A stretch of 64,000 nucleotides of DNA from Diphasiastrum complanatum (GCA_029204225.1 CM055111.1:47757470-47821469), one strand, 5' to 3'; counted from the stretch's first letter, positions 10,132 through 23,382 are shown. Translations and numbers: made by a program. The notes: generated by a model not told the origin, from the letters alone.

Positions 10132-11708
10132 ATCTGGACACGCCCACCTGAAGCATAACTGCAGATCGACCAGCAGCTACAACATCTCAAAGTCATGCGA
10201 CCTCCAGTGAGGCTAGAAAGAACGACCAACGAGGCCAAGATGAGCTATGAATACCACCATCCAAAAGACCAACGAACCTCGTACCAAGGCTTATGGCATC
10301 TATCGGAAATGGTGTGAACTCATGATTTGGGGGAGTCCAAGGGCACTCTGGTCTCCCGTTTTCACATAAGGTATAGTTTTCAGTTCCTTGTTAAAGCATG
10401 TATCTTTCCATATGTCATGAAATATAATGTCATCCTTGGAATTTTGTGGGCATTGCTTAGCATAACTTGGATTTGGCGTGGCTCTCTAGCCTGACTTCGA
10501 TTATAAATTAGTATTGTTACCTTGGTATGGGTTTGCTTGACGATGATCAAATTAGATAGCATGCTAGTCGTGTCTCCTCAGAGTATGCTCACAATCATCA
10601 AAAGTTAAAATCTCTATGCATATTATGCTTAGATTATAAGACTTAGTTTGATGTTGTATTTGGAAATGAGATGTTTTGTGTGTACTTAAGTCACTGGCCT
10701 GACCTCTTTGAAATAGAAGAGTGGGCCGTCACTGTACGTGGTTGAAATACCCCACCTCGGTTAGGGGTCATCATAGTCACCTCCATTCTGCCTAGCGAAA
10801 TAACTAGGCCTGACGTTTGGCAAAATACCACCGCCTATCAAGCAAGGCGGCGCGTATAATTGACACCCTCACACTGCACGGAACTAATCATGACATATCG
10901 TAGCATAATTATCTGAGAACGGTTTGCTTATCTCACCCTGATCAGTTGGACACTCTAGTGACGCATTCCAAGTAAGTAACAAGCAACAGACGATGGCTCC
11001 ATTTCATTTGACCTATGAGTGAGCACCCCTATGGAAACCTCTATAGCATTTGGAAGTAATTACACTCGGGTGGCCTCGAGCCGTGAACCTCGACCATTGT
11101 GAAGTACCAGAAACACTGGCATGAGCAAAACTACCCAGAATAGTATCTCGAGTTATAGATATGATCTCGTCTTGACAATAGTCGGTGCCTCTAGAGACCT
11201 AGGATGGGGGACGCGCCAAACAACTTCCGTCCTCGTGGGGGGTTGGACCCTTAAACATAATGGATGAGAATCAGTTCCACCCTATATTAGGGGATGTCTG
11301 TCAATTAATCCGAGAAGGAGCCATACACTACTATGTCTATACCCCGGCACTCCACCCTCACCTACGGGCGGGAGATACTATATTTAGAGTACAACATTGC
11401 GGGGGTTATAATAACTTTGAAACCTATGAGTTCAATATTGATGGGTTCTGGCATCTGACTTACGCCGTTTCCACCGATTACACGAAACCCACGCAGCCTT
11501 TCATACCATTTGGATCGCCAGCGCAGTCACCCGGACCAAGTGGCAGTACTAATAGACCCCCATAATTAGATCCACCAGAAACAAAGAGAGATGAAACCAG
11601 TAGCAATGACCCCTCTACGAACTTCTATATAGAGGGATGGCCAATCTAGAGGACGAACAGTCTAGGCATCAAACCGATAGGACTGAGATTGCAATTACAC
11701 CTCCCTAC
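10132..11708 (+). repeat. Repeat shared with 51588-53236 (inverted)
   Basis: This block, from CATCTGGACACGCCCACC to ACCTCCCTACAG, is found reverse-complemented at 51588-53236 with high identity. It holds an untranslated leader and the first gag-like ORF (11260-11565). The sharp ends in both copies suggest pieces of one retroelement family. The part 10085-11259 shows no convincing gene. Confidence 0.7.
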
Positions 11709-13111
11709 AGCCGTGCCTCTGGACATGCCTAGCCCCGTGGACCCGAAAATTCAAAGTACAAACAAAACTATGCAACACCCTCAGAAAATGCCTAGCAATA
11801 TCCCTTCAGAGGAAAGGATGAACAAAACTAGGAAGAGAATGAGAGTAGAGACCCACAACAAGAGAGTTATTCCCCAGGGACAACCATCAGTTACAACGCC
11901 TTTAGAAAAAACTGTCTTGGGGGCTCTACCCAAGATAACTCCACTTGTGCAACCCAGAAATATCATTGATCATGAATCTGCTAACGAAAGTATATGGGAA
12001 AACATGATTGGGAAATGACCTCCTAGGATCTGCTTGGAAAAGGGAATCACCAATACTTGGCTATCGCCTAGAGCCAAAGAACCAAAGCAAAAAGACACTA
12101 CCCCAGAAAAGGAGTGTGTTTAAGTAGTAGCATAGGAAGTGTAGACCTACCAAAAATTTCAAATGATCTGAACATAGAAGTAACTTTGTGGCAATTGCTT
12201 AGACTATCCCCGCTGATGAGAAAAAAAGTCAAGCAACTGATAGGGTCATCTGTTCTTCAAAAGCTAGTTCCACCCAATGGCGAGCTAAACTATTACAATA
12301 TCCAACATGAGGCTGATAGAGATTTACCACCTACAGACCTCAAAGTAACCCCTCAGGATAGATGAGATGAGACCAATGACAAGAGGCCCCCGACACACTC
12401 AGAAAGCACACCCATACCCAGAGAGGCTAGGGCGAGTGTACTGAAGATAACCCAAAGTGAGTTACGAACAGACCCCCCTAGAGAAGAGTGGATGGAAGAG
12501 AGTGAATGGCAGGTGAGTCTTTGGAAGTCCACTAAGTCTGAGGAGGAAATACTAGCAATATTTAGCAATCAGCCAATTGAAGTTGTACCTCCTAACGAGG
12601 GCAACAAAAATGGTAGCTCAAAATGGGAGGAAATAGAAGAACCCGTATGGACCACCCCTACAAATCACTCTGCTAGATCCAGACGCACAAATCTAGATTC
12701 CACGACTTTCGATAAAGAATATGACCTATTCGAAGATCACGTGACCATGGTGGGCATGAGTACGTTGATACACAATGGTGAAACTGAGTACCAAAATCCT
12801 ACCCAAGGAACCCAAGAGATGCCAGTTGATACACTCTATTGGGTGGATTGCCGGGCTTTGATTCTAAAGTTGAAGATGAAGATCCCGAGTCTGGATTTAA
12901 AGGTAAAGTAAGAAATACCCCAACCATGGATAGGACCAAAGGTGAGGAAATCTATGATATGGCCGAAAGAATATTCCAAGCTATATGTATGGATCTCTCA
13001 TTTCTACTATGGAGTCCAAATATACATGAGAATCACATGCATCAGACGAGAGATCTGAGCTCTTTGGCCCCTAACCCTATACATCATGATAGATCTACCA
13101 CAGAGGATTAA
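11260..13111 (+). pseudogene. Gag-like coding region, unrecognised family
   Basis: A chain of plus-strand frames. The first (11260-11565, 101 codons) starts MDENQFHP, has a compact middle (FRVQHCGGYNNFETYE) and ends in a Ser/Pro-rich tail. It is kept open in a second copy at 51734-52039 with about five amino-acid changes. After one or two stops come a basic, disordered stretch (11689-12018), a segment with I-E-V-T-L-W-Q-L-L-R-L-S-P (12114-12365), which resembles the pre-protease part of some plant gypsy gag proteins, and an acidic Trp-rich stretch (12492-12911). No zinc knuckle or pol follows. I read it as a gag-only, non-autonomous element; the family call is inference. Confidence 0.5.
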
Positions 13112-14167
13112 TACCCAGATAACAAGCTCGATGTTGGGTAGATGATGCGATAACAGGCCACACCCTTATCTTTAATTTTACCTATGGGATGAGGGAAAAT
13201 AGGAAGTTTATGTTTTATTTTCATTTGTTCATTTCGTTGTTTTGCTAATTTTGTTGTTTGGTGAATTTCTTTCTATCTATATATTATGAAAAAAAAAAAT
13301 ATTATTGTTGTATGCACTACCTGTTGTTGGAGTGCAGAAACCAGATGATCCAAAAGTCAAAAGCAATTGCACCCACCACCTTTGCACTTGCATCATATAG
13401 TCACGACGTGATTAGACCAATTGATTGCACGGTTGAATGAATGCATCCATATCCATGCACTCTGCATATACCTTGAGCTGCATAAGGCATTGTGCATTAT
13501 TGTAATGGGCATACGTTTGACTGACATAGAAGCATATGGGGGGGTTAGAGAGAAAAGTTGGGAATGGAAACATTGTAGCGAGGAGAAGAGTGACTCCTTT
13601 GCCCAATAGATAAGACACTGAAAAAAAAAAGCAGGTTCACATTGCTCTAGTCGGTTGTAGATAGAGAATTGTGGTAAATCATCTTACGCACTTTGGATTC
13701 AAGCTAGGAACATCTCATTTAGATCGACGATGTTTACAAGAGCAAAGCTAGTCTTCGAACTGTGCAACATTTTTGAAGCTGCAACACACATGCACACTGC
13801 AATCACGCAATATTAGACACAGCACTGGTAACCTGCATCCATGCTAAATCACTCAAAAATGCATTTGCATATCCCTCCATGCATGGGTCTGAGACGGGCA
13901 TGTCTTGAATATGATGGGTGGGAGCATTTGCCAAATAGGTCATGGGTGTTTTGATGCAGGTATGAAGACACTAGCTTATTTGAAGATGTTGCAATGAAGA
14001 CCAACCAGTTGCAGATGGATCCTAAAGGCTCAACCAATGGCCTTTGGAAAGAGAGCAATTCAAGACACCATCCTTGTGGTTAGCATCACCCAGCAAGGGT
14101 GCTGAGCCCACTATCGTTGATTCACCACCAAGAACAGTCTGAGTTCGTTCGTGTGCGGACCACACTC
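13112..14167. other. Interval between gag-like region and LTR copy 2
   Basis: No gene is recognised. A purine-rich stretch GGGATGAGGGAAAATAGG lies at about 13187-13204 and could be a polypurine tract for a plus-strand element. Short open frames (13258-13440, 13421-13609, 13849-14058) have no family features. Confidence 0.4.
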
Positions 14168-14186
14168 CCCAGTGACGTCGCCAATG
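14168..14186 (-). promoter_or_regulatory. Candidate tRNA primer binding site
   Basis: Immediately outside LTR-like copy 2 the minus strand reads TTGGCGACGTCACTGGG. This resembles the TGGCGACTCC-type primer site of Tat-lineage gypsy elements. If real, the element at 8159-16016 is transcribed from the minus strand, which conflicts with the plus-strand gag-like frames inside it. A nested insertion would reconcile the two. Confidence 0.4.
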
Positions 14187-16016
14187 TTAGCCGATATTTT
14201 CACACGCACAATTGCCTATAGGTAGGGGTCCCAGCCCGTCCAACATGTGGCTAGAGCAAATTTTGAGGCCTTAGAAATGGCCCATAGAATAGTTTACGGC
14301 CTTACAATTGGCCCGATTATACTAGCCGGCACTGCCGAGCAAATTTTCAATGTACTCCGTTACTTTTATTAATACAAAAATTGTCTACTGTGTTTTTCAG
14401 GGAACTAGTTGCCTTGAAGAAACCCCAAGTCATGAGTGCTCGCCAGTAACGACACACGGGAAAACTAGCAAAATAAATTCGCAACCAATGGTCAGAAATT
14501 ATGGGACAGGGTCAAGGAAACTGCAACAAAAATATAGGCAAGTTCTAGCGCAAGTCGAAGCAGCACATTGATAGGAAAATCACCTCGACAACTTAAGCCA
14601 TGGGCCACAGACACGCAAAGGGGAAAATGCAAAGGGAGGCCAAAAGTGCATAACAAAAAATATCCTACCTAAAAGTGGTAGGGGTTGACCACAAGTAGCA
14701 AAAAGACTATCCAATTAAAAAAGACAAGCAAGTAAAGTACTTGCCATTTACCTCACCAACAAGTGCAAAAAATAAAATTGCAAAAAATAAAATTGGGTCA
14801 CACAAGTGGTAGTGGTACCCACTACCAATGACCCAAAACATCTTTTCAGAACAAGGATACCACTTCAAGTCCAATCCTAAGTTAAAGAGCCATGTACAAA
14901 ATGGGACACATGTACAAAATGGGACACATGTCATGAAGGCCTTGAAGGAAGAAAGTATGGCATTCTGAATGGGAAGGTGTGAGAGATGCGTATAAGAGAG
15001 GGCCTACATAAACGTTGAAGGATAGAGGAGTTAAGAAACTAGTTGATGATAGAGAGTGGTTGATGTTGGTTCACGTGAATTCAAGGAGAGTTGCAAGAGA
15101 GTGACAAATAGTGTTGTTGGGTTGAGAGAGAATTCTTTTAGACGTGAAGCAAAGATGAGAACTTTTTGTGGAATGAGTGGGGGATTGAGGCCAAGCTCGT
15201 TGAATGTTACGTGAGAGGAGGTGTGTGTAATAGAAGCAATACGGAGGTACCATCTCCCATCCCGCATAAGATCAAGCTGTGATCCAAATGGCTTGTAGAA
15301 CGAGTCAGAGACATGCAATCGGAAGACAACTACCGTATCAGAGATGGATCAGAAACCAATGTAAATCTTTCATGAATCAGTCTGCTGCTTCAACCGTCAT
15401 TCGCTGCTAAGGATTTGGGGGTCGGAGAGAGTGCGGTTTGATCACTGTTAGCTATCCACTCTATGTGGATGCAATCTATAGCTCAAGCGTGGTCCCTCAA
15501 CCTACTATATGTGATCCATCGGACCAGAAACTATGGTGCACACTGCCTCCTCTCTGATGAAGTCGCTGCAGATCCAAGAGAGAGCTACGCAATGGGTATT
15601 TGAAGTATGACACTCCTGCTGCTCCTTGCACTGACTGTTTGAGTGACCCAGAGGATACACATACCCATATGAAGAACGTTTAGCTCTCTGTCTGAGTGAC
15701 ATATATGAAGTATCAAGGCGGTTGAGGGCCGTGTGATCTCCCCTCAGGTGTACCTGGCTACTGTCATCTTCATACCAGAACTGCAACGTCCACGTGCACC
15801 AAGCCCATAATGTTCACAATCAGCGTTGATCCCGTTGAACCTCTGCTAGCTCGCTGGGGTGCTGCCAGGCTTACTGAATCCATGCTTACTGTCTAAACCC
15901 TGTCTGGAACCTGCTGTATCCTTGCCAAAGTCCAATGACTCTCTGTGGGAATTTCGCTAATTTACTAGAGCTCTGTCAAGCTTGGGTCACCGGTTGAAAC
16001 TCTTCTGGAATCCGCA
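14187..16016 (-). repeat. Long terminal repeat-like copy 2
   Basis: The second TGTTAG...CGCA repeat, matching 8159-10084 over nearly its full length but with a deletion of about 100 bp after the first 18 bases. Together the copies bracket an internal region of about 4.1 kb, giving a 7.86-kb LTR-type element (8159-16016). The flanks read GACTCA at 8153-8158 and GACTC at 16017-16021, which may be an imperfect 5-bp target duplication. Confidence 0.6.
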
Positions 16017-16379
16017 GACTCTATTCTGGATCAATAATTAATACATAGATAAAAACAACATAATTTTCAGGTTCTTGTTTTGTTGAGTGAGTATAATCAC
16101 TCATCATGATAAGAATATGATTTGAGCTCCAAGTTCTCAAATGTAGTGAGAGCTCAATAAGGATTGTCTTCAAGATCCAAGCTTTGTCTTTGGTAGATTG
16201 TTGAATGAACACCGTGGGCTGCAAAATGTGAGTCTCCTCCTTAAAATAAACATGAAAAACAGCAGCTTTCCATAAGATTCAACTTTTGTATGAAGAAGCA
16301 CATTTTAGCCAAAGCTTGAGTGTAGCGCAGGCATCCCAAAGGGAGCCGGGAACCACGACTTAGCTTCCTAGCCTTCAAC

Positions 16380-16680
16380 CCTTGCCATCCAAACCCACTT
16401 GACATACAAGCAGCCAACTCGCCAACAAAGATCAGACTTAACCAACTGGAAGTTCGGAAACCAACATTGAGATCCAATCTGGTGCCATGCCAGATTGGTG
16501 GTCCTGATGTGGGTGACTTCCCTCCAAGCAAGTCGCCCGACATACATCAAACTTAACCAACTCGAAGCTTCGTTACAAACGAGTAACATCCATTCCAAGC
16601 AAGCAGTCTGACTTACCTCAGACTTAACCAACTGAAAGCTTCGTCATGAGCGCTAGAAGCCAACCTGGCACCATGCCAGA
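16380..16680. repeat. Degenerate tandem repeat
   Basis: The phrase (A/C)AGACTTAACCAACT(G/C)(G/A)AAG(C/T)TTCG recurs at about 16433, 16545 and 16617, with partner phrases CTGGTGCCATGCCAGA (16478) and CTGGCACCATGCCAGA (16667). Spacing is uneven (about 112 and 72 bases), so these are diverged units. No protein is evident in the surrounding 16022-17030. Confidence 0.55.
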
Positions 16681-17039
16681 CTGGAAAGCCATAAACATGT
16701 AACTTCCACCCAAGCAAGCCATCCAACTCAGCTGATATGTTAGAGCCCGTTCCCCAAGAGCTTAATCCATTCACGTTCATGCAAGGAACACTCAGAACCA
16801 CAAGCCGCGACAGATATGGAGACAACTAGTTCCTGGACCAAATGGTTCCGACAGCATACCGCTGGCGCCACAGACCGAATGGTCCCAACGGCATACCATT
16901 GGCGTGCCGGGATACGACCCTCAGCTATGTGTCAAATTAAAAAGTTTGAAGCGGCCTTACAACTGGCGCTTTTACCGAACACTGAAATCCAGAAGGTAAT
17001 CAGAGTCAGTTTGAGAAAAATCCCACTTTATTGATAAAT

Positions 17040-18410
17040 CTGAGAAGGTTACATTTCAAGTGTGTGACTGATCCTAGTCTCCAGGGCCCTGGCATGCCAA
17101 GGCGAGTGCCAAGACAACATTCCAACAAGGGAGGCTAAGACTTGGTTGGAGCTCGTCCTGAGTCATAACCCGCACTCCCTTATAGTATTGGTGGGATTCG
17201 CCACCTCCCCTCATACCAAGTACTCTACCCAGGCTGGTAAAGCACATTTTCTCTCTCTAGAATTTTCTCTCTCTAGAATTTTTTGATCCCCAGACTTCCT
17301 TTAATCATGCCTAGATCGTGTGAGGTGATTGCACATCGATCTGAGCTCTCTGGACTTCGCTAGAACCGATCAAAGATTTTCAGCCATAGGAACTTGGCGC
17401 CGGCTGAATTCTGGTCACAGTGGCGCCAGGAGCGGCGCCGGCGCCGGTGGCGCGGGGAGCAGCAGGGGCGTTGCTGGCGCTGGGGACAGTGGCGCCGGAA
17501 GTAAAGCTTGTAAAGGAAGCTTTACAACATCCACCCCACCTTTATAAAATCTGATGTCCTCATCAGATGTCAAATTAAAGTAAAGGTGTCTCCCAATTAA
17601 AATAACTATACATTTAAGCTACTTGTCACAGTACTCAATTTGCTGGCCACTTTTTATTAACATTGAAGCTGGCACACCACAAGTCTGAGGCTCAGCTCTT
17701 TGTACTGAAAAATTACATAACTTGAAAATATCTCTTTGTCTGGGAAAAGCGTAGAGTTTATATCGCTTACGTAAAACCCAAAAACCTTATTAACTGGTGA
17801 CAGAGGCCTTTCTGTGAAATGTTCGCCCTTGTCGCTTCTGACTTTTGACTTTGGAACTCCTTTGAGCTCCTGATTTGTCCTTGATGCACTTTGTGTTGAG
17901 CTCCCTGAGCTCCAAATTTGATCAGTTTCGCATAGGTATCAAGGCTCCATGAGCCAAAGGATTTATCGTTTGATTGCCCACTTTATGGTCCACTTTGTGC
18001 CTTGTTACTTTCGCGTCTGGATTTCTCTCCTTGTCCCAGCCTGATCTTGATACTTTTCCTTCTTGGCTCTTTAAGGTAGGCAAAGATTGAGTACTCCGCA
18101 ATGCACCTCTCACTTAGCTTGAAGTAGCTCTTTGAATCAGCCCAAATGTAACCATTGACCTCGTGGAGAGCCAAAGGGTCACACCAGTTTGATGCGCATA
18201 CGAACTATCTCTTCGCGTTTGTTTGAAGCACCATGTCCGTCGCGCAAAACTTGACTTTCACAATTCCATCACTGGTCAGTTGCCTCACAGTCAAAACAAG
18301 AAGTGTATATCGGGCTTGGCTTCAAGTAGCTCTCTTTGAATCAGACACATGCACCCAGAGTTTGCACTAGTCCGATCTCAACACGAACTGTCCCTTAGCG
18401 TCCGTTCGAC
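17040..18410 (-). mobile_element. Gypsy-type LTR / 3' region remnant
   Basis: The stretch around 17745-17790 (GGAAAAGCGTAGAG, CGTAAAACC) resembles 45450-45500, which lies just upstream of a gypsy polypurine tract. Read on the minus strand, 17531-17545 (GGTGGGGTGGATGTTG) could be a PPT followed by an LTR starting TGTTGTAAAG. Bases 17395-17510 are strikingly GC-rich with many GGCGCC sites; the open frame there (Gly/Ala/Ser-rich) is probably not a gene. I see no gene in 17830-18410. Confidence 0.35.
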
Positions 18411-19130
18411 ACCGAATATCTCACCAAGTGAGTCGAAGCCAAGGCAGTAAGAGTACCTGATGCTAGGACCACTGCCAAGTTCCTTTATGAAAATATCATT
18501 GTGCGCTTTCGATGCCCGATGGAGCTAGTCAGCAATCGCGGAAGTCATTTCATCAATGAGACCTTCAAGGTCCTGTTGGAGGAATTCTTCGTGATCCATA
18601 GAACCAGTACGCCTTATTATCCTCGTGGTAATGGACAAGCAGAATCATCCAATAAGATCCTGTGTAGTATGCTCACGATTGGGAACATAAGTAGCATGCT
18701 GCTCTGTGGGCATTTAGGACAACATATAAGGGAAGTACTGATCAAGCACCTTTCCAATTGGTATATGGTCAGGATGTTGTGATGCTAGTAGAGTTTTTAG
18801 TCCCTTCATTAAGGATTGCCACAATGCAACGTCTTAATGAATCCAAATATTTACAACTACGCCACGAAGCTCTGCATAAACTTTGTGAAACACGCTTACT
18901 AGTTGTGCATGCACTGGCAGTTGAAAAAGAAAGACGCAAAGCATGGCACGATCGCAGGTTACAAAAGAAGGATCTTCGCGTCGGAGATCTGGTCTTGATG
19001 TATAAAACCAAGGTGATCAAGGGGAAACTAAAATTCACAGACGAAGTTCCTTATCGAATCAAGGAAATTCTTAATCATGGAGATGTGAATCTAGAGAAGC
19101 TATCCACGGTAGCCGGTTGCACAAGTACTG
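18411..19130 (+). pseudogene. Gypsy integrase 3' part (second lineage, plus copy)
   Basis: This matches the minus-strand integrase at 61693-62460. It starts abruptly inside the core and carries the second Asp region (the usual S-D-x-G-S-H reads S-N-R-G-S-H, so the catalytic Asp is Asn), the Glu motif GNGQAESSNK, a frameshift near 18770, MLVEFLVPSLRIAT, a helical linker and a GPY/F-like tail (DEVPYRIKEI). The first catalytic Asp and the zinc domain are missing. Truncated and inactive. Confidence 0.75.
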
Positions 19131-20357
19131 GCCATCGCAGTGAGATAGATCCAGATTGGTGGTGGCACATTACAAAAAACTATTCTGATAGACCATCACC
19201 ACTAGATCTAGGAAGATCAACTCAAATCAAGCTAGATCCATCAAGATTTGGCTAGATCTGGCAAGATTGTGGAAATTCATCAGGGTCCAAGGGGGATTCA
19301 GATTCAAATGGGATCAAGAAGAAAGCAGATCACCAGATTATGCCAATAAGTCCTCTAAATTTGTAGATCAAAGACCTCGATCTCAGTAACTATGACAAAT
19401 TAAGGGCAAAAGTCAACCAGAAGTGATGGATTTGCTATCAAATATCCATCAAAACTTCCAGAGAACTACCAACAGTCAGATCAAGCATGGATGAAGCTGA
19501 TTCCCAGTTTGCAAAAGTTAAGAATCAGAAAATCTCAAGATCTCATCAAAAAACACTCTAAAAGAGCACTTTTTCATGATTTTTGGAGATCCTTTGGGAG
19601 ATAGCTCTTGAAACTTGGACAGTCACTAGATCTGACCCAGAGGCAGCCATAAAAATCTCTGCGAGAGTTTCTGATGGATGAGTTATCATTTTTTAGTGTG
19701 TGCAAGGGCTCCTAGAAGTTGAATCTTCAGAACCCTCGCAGAGCATCAAGATCATCCTACCAACCCTTGCAAGATGTCTAAATGGAATCAGAACAGTGAA
19801 ATTAGCCTGCCTAAATGGTCTGATCTTGAAAATCCAATCACAGAAACATGTTGTGCGAGAGATGACTTCCTGCGAGAGTTGAACCCTCGCAGACGGTCAG
19901 AACCCTCACAGAACCTTCGCAGGGCAGTCAAATCACCTTCTGAACTCTCGCAGACTTCTTTGAGGTCTTAGAATTTTGTGAAGAAGGCCCCTGCCAAAAT
20001 TTGGGTGGAATTGAACAAGGAAAAGTGGATTTCACCTAATACGCACTCTAAATTTCGCTATATAAGGGCTGAATTCGAGTCATTTGTCACCTTTGCTGGC
20101 GAAGCTCTATTCAAATTTTTACTGAAATTTACAAGTTCTCTGTTTGCGACCAAATTTCCTAGAAGCTATCATCTGCTCATGCTGGACACAGATCTGCGCT
20201 CTGAACTACAGTTCTTGCCATCCAACGCTCGTTATTCACAATTTTTTGTCGTTTCCACACCTTTTTATCTTTTCCATCATTTTTCTTATTTTTTCGCCCT
20301 TTAACTATCACTACTAACATAACCTCCTCATCCTCTGAAGACTGTGGCACCAAGCAG
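19131..20357 (+). promoter_or_regulatory. Spacer between pol and third ORF, with TATA-like site
   Basis: A non-coding stretch of about 1.2 kb also present in the inverted copy (60405-61690). It repeats short AACCCTCGCAG / CTCGCAGA phrases near 19733-19955 and contains CGCTATATAAGGGCTG at about 20058-20073, a good TATA box upstream of the next ORF. I infer an internal promoter for the third ORF. Nothing coding is convincing here. Confidence 0.4.
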
Positions 20358-23300
20358 GTGATGCAGCGTGAAATTTCCTCAGCCACACAGATTTGGCCCT
20401 TACCCTCTAATGCTTTGATTCAACCATGGCTTCAAACAGCCGACCCACTTCTTGAGGCAATGGATTTTCTCTCAGCGCTTTTCCATTCTAAGATTAACAT
20501 GGGCCTCGCCCTTCACGCTTACGCCACCTGGGACATGTCGAAGACACACTTCCACTTCCTGTACCAAGGAACCACGTACAAGGTCAGGATTAACGCAATC
20601 TCGATGGTCACCATTGGCATTATGTCCGGTGACCGTCAGCCCATCTCCCATCATCAGGCAAAAACTCTAATCAAACATTTCATCACCCAAACTGCGCCAG
20701 AAATTCTAATCCAGACTAACAATGGTTATCTAATGGATGTTATCACGGAACTCATCATTCAAGCGGCTGCACATCTGTTGAACAACTTTCTGGTTGTTTC
20801 AACATTTTGCAAGGACAGAATCTAGTCCAAGCTGCTAAGTCAGATAGTGGAATCCTTTCTGGCATTCCCTGGCCCCTCAGTTGTGCCATACGGCTTGCAT
20901 AGCTTTCTCATTCGCGAACTAACCATCTCCATCAAACTCGACAACCGTGAGCATATCGTAGTAGGCCCCCTCTTGTGTAATTTTGCTTGTGCACTTCTCG
21001 AGGTGAAGGTGCACGGTTTCCACTGCTCAACCCGTTTGTCTTCCATCGTGCCACACACTAACCTCTATCTGCCACCTGTAGCATCCACCTCCTCCCAACC
21101 TAAAGTCACTGACATGACGGCCAGCAAACAAATGCGTGGCGCTGCCTCTTCATCCTCATCTCCACCTACTACCCGAAGACGCACCACCACCACCTCACTA
21201 ACCACCGCCACTTCTTCTTCCGTACAACCTTCTCCTCTTGTCTCTGTTGTCACTAGTCTCTTTCTATTCTTTCCACGACTGTTTTTGTTTCCATTCCCAT
21301 TTTCTTTGTTGATACCACTTCCATTTCTGTTCCATTATCCACTACTATTTCCATCACCATTGCATCTTCCATCACTCTCGTCGCAACCGTTGTTCTCCTC
21401 ACGTTTAATCTCTTTGATTCTCAGTTGTCTCCAGACACTCTGGAATGGATGCAAGTCATCAACTTTTTACCCCCACGCCAGACCATTTCTGCTCCATCCT
21501 CGCCTTCCGTACTCCACACCACACTTCAGTTCCCCTCTGTTCCACCCATCCTCTCCTTTGGACAAACCGTCTGCACCCCAGTTTTCACTGTTGCTTCTCA
21601 AACCCCACCTGTTTTGCCACCAAAGGTTGCCGAGGGCAACCAACCATTGCCTGATGACACATTTGTTCAAACAATCTTTATACCATCGCTAGATCGGACA
21701 GATCCCACCGCCCTAGATGACATCAGGTCCCCCAAGAACCTGATTGAAGACAATGACGACGGAGCTCCACAAGTCATCGGGACCGCTACCACACAAGCCC
21801 CTATCAATGCCAGCGTACTGGCTACTCCAAAAAACTTAATGACAGCGTACCAGACCCTGGGCAAATACATCCTGGAGGCGGTAATAGCCAAGACTATTTT
21901 GGAAAGCAGGGTACTCCACCTGGCGACTAGCAACACACAGTTGTGAGCGGAACTCACAAAGCTGCACCACGAGGTGATTCTAGCTCACCAACATGAACAA
22001 GAAGGGCACTGGGAGATTGCCAAGCTACAACAGATGGAGGATGGCCTCAACCTATACAGTCAAAGCCTCTCCAAAGCGTTGATAGAGTCCTCCACGAAGA
22101 TGCGGGAGCTTCAATCCGAATCGTCCCAACAGCTTGCTCCCCCCCAAGAGCAACTACAAATTTACGAAATAGAGAATACGCGCCTGGGGGCAAAAGTCAA
22201 AGTTCTACAAAGTGAAAAGCTCATCTGGCTAGCTCAACTTGCACCAGACTCAAGACCGCTATCTGAAAGATGAATCTCTTTAGAAGTCAGGTGCAGGTAT
22301 ATAGTCAAACATTAAACAGTTACCAGATAGAGTACGATAAATACCGGGCAAGCGCAACTCATGAGCTCAGCCAGGCCAAGCAAGCCCTCAAGGCTTGCCA
22401 ACAGTACATGGAGAAGAAGGCCCAGTTCGAAGGCCAAGACCAAGAAGCAACAGATACGTTTCAGCGAGACCAAGGCCAAGGCACAGGTCCTGGCCAAAGC
22501 CAAGAGGAAGGACATGCAATATCATCCAGAGGTTCGCGCACCATATCTGCCAGCTGGGCCTTCCGAAGACCAAAGTCCATGGAGGAAAAAATAAACGAAT
22601 TCCTAGCAAAGTATCCCCACGAGTCATCAAGAGGCGGCTGGCAGATATCAAATTCAGCTCAGACAATAAAGGGCAAGGAGCTGCAAGCATTACCCACCCT
22701 CCAACCACAACCAGAGTGGCATCAACAGCTTTTTGAAAGAGATCCTACAGCCATCAGGGCCTATGTGACAAGTCTGCAACAACTACAGGTGAATGTGCAC
22801 TTCCTGCCATGCACACGATGATCCAAATGGGCGGAATGCAATACCCCTTTGCACAAGATCACCATTCAAAATTTTAATTGGCCGACCATTCCATCATAGC
22901 ATGGTTGGGATACGGATGTAGATGCCAGAAGGGCTCTCACTATGTTTGCCAATAACTATTTCAACTGCCCTGATCCAACAATCCACGCGGCAGCCACTTA
23001 TGCCCGGGACTTAGAGCATTTAATGAGGATTGAAACTAAATGGGACAATTTTCTCCCCCCCATATTTTTTGATCCTAATAAGGTGCTAGCTTTCGACAAA
23101 GTCGAAGATCAGCTGCCAGTCGCTCGTGTCTATTACTGAGCTGCCTTCCTCAGTGATCCTTGGACGCACAGATTCTAAGCATGGGTCGACCAGGATTGGT
23201 TGACAAGAGACGCCAAAGGACTTGAAGAAACTGAACCGCATCAATTTTATGGAAAACGTCACAGGCTACATGATCCACCAGAGGTGGGCAAAGAAGACGC

Positions 23301-23382
23301 TTTACTGAACCGGCAAAGTGCTGAGGGACCGGCACTACTTCAGGCCGTGGGTCCTGTTGGGGGTATTCCCGATAAATTGTAA
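20358..23382 (+). pseudogene. Third ORF of a gypsy element (post-integrase)
   Basis: A long, stop-broken coding region between integrase and LTR. The first piece (20358-20825) holds a conserved segment around KINMGLALHAYATWDMSKTH. A second frame (20847-21240) continues and becomes Ser/Thr/Pro-rich. The third part (21425-22821) is low-complexity, then an alpha-helical Gln/Glu/Lys-rich, coiled-coil-like stretch. The end (22942-23382) has KWDNFLPPIFFDP and V-A-R-V-Y-Y followed by AAFLSD, and runs a few codons into the LTR. The inverted copy (57312-60404) has the same order. The position recalls the extra ORF after pol in Athila/Tat-type elements, but I cannot identify it as envelope. Confidence 0.55.

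Noticed and set aside
17329-17547. Gly/Ala-rich 72-codon ORF
   Set aside because: Explained by the GGCGCC-rich composition; no start context or homologue seen.
20358-23382. Retroviral-type envelope
   Set aside because: No signal peptide, cysteine pattern or clear fusion/transmembrane arrangement could be supported; the position alone is not enough.
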